The position numbers and the translations under genes are program-made. Below the pieces are notes generated by a model that was given only the letters and a program-made list of their open reading frames with translations, did no database searches and was not told the DNA's origin. From Gigaspora rosea (lineage: Eukaryota; Glomeromycota; Glomeromycetes; Diversisporales; Gigasporaceae): a DNA stretch of 64,000 bases. This document shows positions 57,565 through 64,000 of the stretch, in pieces; positions within the stretch are counted from its first letter, which is position 1; the number at the start of each line of letters is the position of its first letter. The stretch spans positions 221,601-285,600 of the forward strand of contig QKWP01000223.1 of assembly GCA_003550325.1 (NCBI GenBank), read 5' to 3'.

Positions 57565-59940
57565 TACTTAGATGGTAGTATATCTTCTAAAAGTCAAGAG
57601 CACTTTTATGAGAACCATGTTCACTGAACATGAATAATTTAAAGTATCTTAAAACTTTAATGAAAAACCTAATTGGTATATGTATAAATTAAAATCCGAG
57701 ATGGAACTATGGTTAGACACAAAATTAGTCTTATGGCAATTTGAAAGGTTACAAACTAACTTGTATATATAAATAAAAAATATATATACAGGATCCTTTT
57801 TAATATGTAAGCCAAGTATTGCATTATGTTTATTATAAAAGTCTAATTTATATATATAACTTTTTTTTATATTTTTGTTAAGACTTATTAGTTGACAAGA
57901 GCAGTCTTTCTATAAATTATTATACAATTAAAACATATTAAACAAGTTGGATAACGAAATTTAATAATGTTGACATAATTGGTGCAATGGTCTCATTATT
58001 ATAAAAATAGTTTTTATTATACGAATCATGTCAAAATTGCAAGCTTATTGAATAGAATAAAAAAGTGTTCCAGGAATTATTAAAATAACTGTAAAATAAA
58101 CATTCCAGGAAATAAGCAGACTAAATCATCTGGAAATTTTGGAAATTTTGTGTATTGGTCTGGTAGAAGTGGACACATTCAGGAAATATATACCAGGTTA
58201 GTGTGCCCTTCAGTCAATGGTATAACATAGTCAGTAAGGTAAATATAAAATCAAAGTCAATTTTTATCTAGCCACTATGACACACAAACCTGGTATGCAT
58301 TGAATTTTGTTCATAAATTAATGTTATTAGCTATTATTAGTCTGCCGATCAAATTATCAGGCTAAGCGACTGGCTTAATTGGCTTGAAAAACTAGATTTT
58401 GCTATAGAAACAATTCTTTAATGCTGGTTTAGTTAAACAAGTTTTCGATTGTTCCAACCCAGAAATCTAGAAACTCAAACTTAGCAATTACGGCTTGTGG
58501 AAATTGATCACAAATTGTATAAATAACCAGTAAAATTTAGATAAATTTGTTCATCTCTACGTATATATTTCTCTAGTCTATAGATATTAATACTTAATTT
58601 ATATCATTGTATTCTTATACTGATTTAGTCGATAAGCACATTTAAGATGTTACTGTAAATATGGAATTGGAATTTGTAGATATTAAATGATCCGGATAGA
58701 ATATTCGGATTAGTTATTGAAATTAAGAATAATGAAATATGATGAAATAAACCATTAATGGTTTGTGTCCCAAAAGTCAAGTCATGTGATAACAGAGCTC
58801 CAATATTCAAACTCCGCTTTTGATTAGTAAGTATGTTTACTAATTAAAAGCAAAGGTTGAATGTTGGTTCCTATATCACGCAATGCGATAATTAATTTCT
58901 GAGATTTTGATATACCATATATGGGCATGGATCATCCAAAAAATAAAGGGTTAACTAATAAAATAAGTTATTCATCTGTGAAATTATAGAGTTTTGCAGT
59001 AATGAATGATCCTAAAGGAATATTTTGTCTTAATTATTGATATGAATATGAAGTAAAACGGGAAATATTTAGGTCTGCAGGTTCGAATGGCTAGAAGAAA
59101 TGTTCATTTTAAAATGATATTTCATGTTAGATTTAGAAACTCAGAAAGAACATTCAGACGTAGTTATTATAAATATGGAATTGGAAACAGTATACATCAA
59201 TATACAATCAACTTTTTCTAAGTGCAAATGATTGGGACTACTAATATGGAATTAGAGTTAATAGGAATAAAAAAAATAAAATCCGCAGATAAGAAATACT
59301 TAATTCAGATACAACCAGACATATTATAATAATCCAAATTTAATCCAGATAGCCTCAGAAAAATTGGCTTAAACTCTAAGTTTGATCTATCTTGAATTAA
59401 AGGTTTATACATTGCAGGATACATAATAGACAAAATTTGGGATCAGTCACATTGTTAAAATCATAGGTTCAATTGCAAATCTGCTAATATGTAATATGTT
59501 TAGTAAAATGTAGGTTACAATAATAAATCATATATTATGAATTTAGACCTTAGACTATGAATTGTGTTCAAGATTATGAATTCAGATTTAAGAATATCAA
59601 AAAGTTTGAAACATTAACTGTAAATTTGTATATCCAATTACTTCTTAAATGAAATATTAACCTAAAAATAGTAATGTTTTTAAAATAATGATGTCATTTT
59701 ACAGCATTGACAAATTTAATATCCAAATAGATTTGGATATTATTCAAATTAATTTTACATATGCCCAAATGGATTTGGACATATGTCCAATTGACTTTGA
59801 AAACAATTGGACATAAGGTAAAAAAGGGTAATTTGGCAAAGTTAAAATAACTAATATAAAAACTTTTTTATTTCAACATTAAAAAATTTGTTATTTTTTG
59901 TATTTAAACTTTATATATAATTTAGAATTATCTAATATAT
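57565..59940. other. Stretch with hairpins, no gene
   Basis: No ORF of note. 58787-58886 is a hairpin (GAGCTCCAATATTCAAAC / GTTGAATGTTGG; TTACTAATTAAAAGC arms). 58630-59200 shows three weakly similar units (TGATCCGGATAGAATATTCG, TGATCCTAAAGGAATATTTT, TCAGAAAGAACATTCAGACG). 59720-59815 has ATCCAAATAGATTTGGATAT and GCCCAAATGGATTTGGACAT, two small palindromes of one type. Confidence 0.45.
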
Positions 59941-59949
59941 TAAAATCTT

Positions 59950-60302
59950 ATATATTATTTTTAGTTTACCCTGTACAAATAATTTTAAATACTCTTCCAG
60001 ATCAGTCCAAATAATGATCTAATATATTAAAATATTGTTTAGTTTACCCTGTATAAATAATATTAAATACTCTTCTGGATCAGTCCGAGTAATGAAAATT
60101 ACACAAATGCGTAATTTAAAAGTTACTGCCAGTATTTTACATGTCATGTTTAGCTTACTCTGTATAAATCTAATATATCAAAATCTTATGTGTCACGTTT
60201 AGTTTACTCTGTATAAATAATTTTAAATACCTTCCGGATCATTCCAAATAATGAAAATTACACAAATGTGTAATTTAAAAACTACTACCAGTATCTTATA
60301 TG
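59950..60302 (+). repeat. Tandem units of a GTTTAGTTTACYCTGTATAAA repeat
   Basis: GTTTAGTTTACCCTGTATAA, AATACTCTTCYGGATCAGTC and AATGAAAATTACACAAATGC recur at 59960, 60037, 60145 and 60205. Further pieces at 60765-60845 and 61218-61275 are separated by insertions, and a reverse copy lies at 62110-62205, so the whole 59950-62205 may be one inverted-repeat element loaded with inserts. Confidence 0.6.
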
Positions 60303-60755
60303 CAGGGCCAGTGATTTTCTGTAGTGACAAAATCAAAATTGTGTGGTGACAGAATTTAAATTATGTGATGTGATATGAGCCATATTTGCCAACATATGTG
60401 CGATTCTGCAGTATACTTGGCCAAATTATTTGCGATTCTGTGGTATGCTTACAAAATTATATGGTATACATAACTAAAAAGTTTGTTGGAACTTTCCGAA
60501 CTCTGTTTCAAAAAAATTTTCAAGGCCTTGCTCATAATTTGAGTTTATTCAAATTCTATATTAGGAGATCGAGAGATACCAGATCTGTTAAATTTTATAT
60601 ATCAACTTGCCAATAAATTGGCAAATTATGTAACAATTCTTATAAATTGGCATATTATGTGCTATTCTGTGATGATAAACACCAAATTATATGATATAGG
60701 CGTATTTATGTGAATTCAGTGGTATTATGTGAAACATATAAAATCACTAGCCCTG
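60303..60755. mobile_element. 453-bp hAT-like MITE
   Basis: The ends CAGGGCCAGTGATTTTCTGT and, reversed, CAGGGCTAGTGATTTTATAT. The flanks CTTATATG (60295-60302) and CTTTTATG (60756-60763) are an 8-bp duplication with one mismatch. CAGGG ends and 8-bp duplication are typical of hAT. The plus frame 60386-60616 is inside and not a gene. Confidence 0.75.
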
Positions 60756-60842
60756 CTTTTATGTCATGTTTAGTTTACCCAGTATAAATCTAATATATTA
60801 AAATCTTATGTATTACATTTAGTTTAACCTGTATAAATAATT

Positions 60843-61216
60843 TTAAGGATAGAGTGAACGTAGATCATTTATTATATGATTTTAGTGGTACAATAAGATT
60901 TATATAGAAAATAAAAATGTGCTACAAATAAAACTTTTTATGGTTGTTATTAATTTAGCCAAAAATTTTATAATATATAGTACAAAATACTCTTTTTATA
61001 ATAGTAAAATTTTAATAAATATAATATGAAAAAATTATACTTCTATATGTCGTAAAGTTTTCCTAAGTGTGCTCAAATTTTCCTTAGTTACACAAAAATG
61101 ATTAATTCGGATTGGTTGAATCTATGTTGTTTATATCATGATTGGTTGATCACCTGATTTCATATGATTACAACGTGATCAATATTAAAAATGATCTACG
61201 TTCACCCTACTCTTAA
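60843..61216. mobile_element. TTAA-flanked MITE
   Basis: TTAAGGATAGAGTGAACGTA, then GATCATTT, and, reversed, TTAAGAGTAGGGTGAACGTA, then GATCATTT; TTAA at 60843-60846 and 61213-61216. It is not the same family as the piggyBac-like element at 4072 but has the same target. A solo end lies at 660-701. Confidence 0.75.
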
Positions 61217-61275
61217 ATACCTTCCGGATCAGTCCAAATAATGAAAATTACACAAATGCGTAATTTAAAAACTAC

Positions 61276-62400
61276 AGTCAGTACCACCTAAATTCAACAG
61301 CTTTTTATATATAGGTGCCAATTTTTTAGCTGCAGTGTAACATGATTGACCAATCAAAATGCAGAAAAATTTAATATAAATTTAATTTTATTAATAAATT
61401 TTAAAATTTTGTTAATAAAGTTAAATTTTGTTATGTTTTTTATATATAAGTGCCAAATTTTTAAACAATATATGTTACACATCTGAAATAAGCATGTTAC
61501 TAACATATTTAGCTTGTCTCAAATGTGTTAAATAACTTTATTCTATATAAAGTAATTTGAGTTCTTTATGTACCTATACTTTTTTACAGATTGAATCCAA
61601 ATTTATTCAATTCAGATTATATCCAAATTTAACTGGATGTGTAAAATAGAATTTGAATTTAATCTGAATGGCCCCTAAAAAGTAGGATTAAAGCTCTAAC
61701 TACAACCCATACAATAACTATAAAATATCAATATGATATTATAGTTTTTGGATAATCCTATACAACGCACCCTGCAATATGCTAATTTATTGCAGTATAT
61801 AGGTAAACATAATTTGTAGATCTGTAACAAATAATTTTATATAAATTAATATAAGGTTAGGGTTAGGGTTGGGTTAGGGTTAGAGAGAGCAATAGCTTAT
61901 AACATAATTTTGCAAGGAATTTTTTTTGTTAGAGCTTGAAAAGTAGTTACATAGACGAAATTTTTTGATATTACGAATGTTTGAAAATATCATTATACAA
62001 AGAAATTTGCACATTACACCTGATCTTCAAATTTGATTGGTAGATCATTGGGTGCGATATACAAGCACAATGCAGGGGTACAAAGCCTAGGAAACTCCAT
62101 AGTTTTTAAATTATACAACCATGTAATTTTCGTTATTTGGACTGATCTGAAAGGTTATTTAAAATTATTTATACAGGGTAAACTAAATATGACATGCAAG
62201 ATACCAGCAGTACAGTTGCTACCATGAAAAGCCATTAACTTTTAATTATGAAATTTTTAAACTTTATAATTTTTTTAAAATAAAATAAACTGAAAAAGGT
62301 TTTTATAAATTTAATAACTTTGTGATTAAACTTTCAAATATACAAATAAAATTTTTAGTATCTCTTATTTTAAAAGTTTAATCAATTTAAAATTATATAT
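61276..62400. mobile_element. Split and inverted copy of the 46632-47014 MITE
   Basis: 61276-61468 equals the left half of 46632-47014 (CAGTCAGTACCACCTAAATT ... TAAGTGCCAAATTTTTAAAC). 62215-62400 equals its right half but in reverse orientation (CAGTTGCTACCATGAAAAGC ... TTTAATCAATTTAAAATTAT). The halves are about 750 bp apart, with the TTAGGG-containing element at 61760-62063 between them. Confidence 0.6.
61760..62063. mobile_element. MITE with telomere-like interior, copy of the 27109-27417 family
   Basis: The ends TACAACGCACCCTGCAATAT and, reversed, TATATCGCACCCAATGATC. The interior has GGTTAGGGTTAGGGTTGGGT, then TAGGGTTAG (61856-61884), the longest TTAGGG run in the window. Confidence 0.65.
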
Positions 62401-63320
62401 GTTATGCATCATTTATTGATTTCTGTCATTTAGGGATTGATGTATATTATTTACTAATTTTTACTCATCCATCAATAACCTGAGTTATTGCTAGAATTTA
62501 ATGCTTAATAATGCATCAATAAACTGTAGTAAAAATAAATAAATTAATAATTGAAGTTTGTTAAATAATTTTCATATAATTACTTTTATGAATCATTTTT
62601 TTTTCTTTATTGATATTATAGAGCTGCAAACATATAGTTTTCTGTCTCATGAATCCTTCAATAGAATATATGACAACAAAAGTAAAATTAATCAAAGTTT
62701 AATGGATATTAATCGCTATAATGAATGTTTAAATTAAAAAATTCAAGCCTTTAGCATGATTAAAAGAGATTACTAATACTTTAAGATACTTCATATCAAT
62801 ATAACAGAATAGCTTCATTTACTTAAATGAGATAAAAATAATTTGAGAACACAAGTTTGCCTAATAGAGAATTTTTATTAAGTGATCTGTGCTGCACATC
62901 AGGTAACAGAACATGAAGGCAAACAAAAAAACTTGAAAAAAAATAATATTTTTGTTGTTATCGATATTAAAATTATTTTTTGTTTAATAATGTTAATAGA
63001 TTTTTTTTAGTGATTTAAATCTTAAATATTTTATACAAAAAATTAAACCCAAAAAAAAATTATAACGGTCACTGCCAAAAAATCAGTTGTGAAACAAAAA
63101 CATGCACTTGCCAAATAAAATAATTCAAAATGTTTGAGGAGGTGTAGCTGTGTTTTGTGTGGCCAATACAAGAATAAATAACAATATGAATAATAGTTAA
63201 ATATGATATATATATATTTTTATAGTAAACCAATTTCAAACTATAATATATGTTATTCTTGGATTCACAAATATTTCATATCAATTCTTGAATGACAGAA
63301 ATCAATAAACGATACATAAC
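62401..63320. mobile_element. 920-bp inverted-repeat element
   Basis: GTTATGCATCATTTATTGAT, then TTCTGTCAT, and, reversed, GTTATGTATCGTTTATTGAT, then TTCTGTCAT. It is inserted at the inner edge of the inverted half-element that ends at 62400. No ORF inside. Confidence 0.7.
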
Positions 63321-63380
63321 ATGTATAGTTGCAATTAATTGCATATTTATTACATTCACAAGCTCACTGATTTAGCTAGT

Positions 63381-63557
63381 AGAGGTCTTTTTTGATTTTA
63401 ACAGCTGCCCTGCCTTGGAAATGTGTCAAATGTGACCCGGGTTTACATAAGTAGAACAACTTCCTGTGGCCTCCTCATGTAAACCCAGGTCACATTCAAT
63501 GTACTTCTGATGCACTAAACAAGGCAAAGCAGCTGTTAAAAATTGAAAAAGACCTCT
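63381..63557. mobile_element. 177-bp MITE with AGAGGTCTTTTT ends
   Basis: AGAGGTCTTTTTTGATTTTA, then ACAGCTGCC, and, reversed, AGAGGTCTTTTTCAATTTTT, then AACAGCTGC. CCCGGGTTTACAT / ATGTAAACCCAGG form inner arms. Flanks GCTAGT and GCTAAT may be a 6-bp target duplication. Confidence 0.7.
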
Positions 63558-64000
63558 GCTAATTTATCTGATATACACATCACTGTTATGTTAAATGAAC
63601 CCTTTGTAATTGAGATCCAGATTGTACTGATTTAATGATACTATGCATATCAGTACTGTAAGCCTTGCAATTTTTTAAAGGGCATTATCTAAATGAAATT
63701 TAAACCAGTTAGTTTCTATAACTAATATATACAATGCAAAAATAAGATAATAAAAAAAATTTATACTATTATAAGTGATACCTTAAACTTTCAATAATAA
63801 TTTAAAATTTACTTTTCTTACTAAGTTTTCTGCAGTTATCATAACAACGTCTAGGATTACACAACATATAGGATTACAATTTGGATAATCCTTATTCTTA
63901 ATCCGATATATATTACGGATCTATCTGTTTTAAAATTAATGAATCCAGATATCTGAATTTAATCCGAATTGTCAGATCTATCCAAATTGATCGGATACGG
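63558..64000. other. Window end, no gene; possible element truncated by the edge
   Basis: From about 63850 repeated GGATTA, AATCCGATAT and AATCCGAATTG words suggest the left arm of another inverted repeat that continues beyond the window. Similar words occur at 61590-61675 and 59280-59350. Confidence 0.35.

Noticed and set aside
59080-59088. GGTTCGAAT, the T-loop form of tRNA genes
   Set aside because: No acceptor, D-arm or anticodon arm can be folded around it; the upstream 50 nt are AT-rich and the downstream stem is missing.
60386-60616. 76-codon plus-strand frame
   Set aside because: Lies wholly inside the hAT-like MITE and has no family resemblance.
61856-61884. TTAGGG run as a true telomere end
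   Set aside because: Only about four to five imperfect units, embedded inside an inverted-repeat element with sequence on both sides; it is interstitial.

Overview
The window looks like nuclear DNA of an arbuscular mycorrhizal fungus (Glomeromycotina, Rhizophagus-like). It is very AT-rich. Introns are short (about 55-110 nt, GT..AG). It carries tyrosine-kinase-like (TKL) kinase genes of the type expanded in these fungi, ending in YSFGVILWEISSG-type C-lobes. It is packed with small inverted-repeat elements. The organism is inferred from gene style and remembered family resemblance; no database was searched. No rRNA, tRNA or CRISPR array was recognised.

Layout. 1-3242: inverted repeats and no gene. 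3243-12828 (+): a decayed, intron-containing transposase-like gene of a multicopy family. One of its introns holds a roughly 5.9-kb piggyBac-like element (4072-9997, TTAA at both ends) with a broken transposase on the minus strand, and inside that lies a poly(A)-tailed retroposed insertion with an 11-bp target duplication (4843-6002). 15070-16883 (+): a decayed multi-exon gene of unknown function whose exon has expanded into three 138-bp units. 17640-22396 (+): a large decayed gene resembling Tnp2/Transposase_21 proteins, split inside a codon run by a 134-bp inverted-repeat element. 23877-24429: remnants that include a basic helix-loop-helix-like stretch. 25000-31000: repeats and low-complexity sequence.

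31132-39888 (-) holds the only two genes that appear intact: tandem paralogues, each with seven exons (583 and 575 codons by my splicing) and two kinase domains. The first domain keeps the catalytic Lys, HxD Asp and DFG Asp. The second has GFG in place of DFG and lacks the alpha-C Glu, so it is a predicted pseudokinase. Exons 2-4 and 5-7 have matching lengths and phases, so each gene arose by internal duplication and the pair then by gene duplication.

40000-64000 has no convincing gene. It is a nest of MITE-like elements: Tc1/mariner/pogo-like (TA targets, CAGT-type ends), hAT-like (8-bp duplication), piggyBac-like (TTAA), one with a 9-bp duplication, and large composite palindromes. Several carry telomere-like CCCTAA/TTAGGG runs near their centres. 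One low-confidence LTR-element-like fragment is noted as a fossil.
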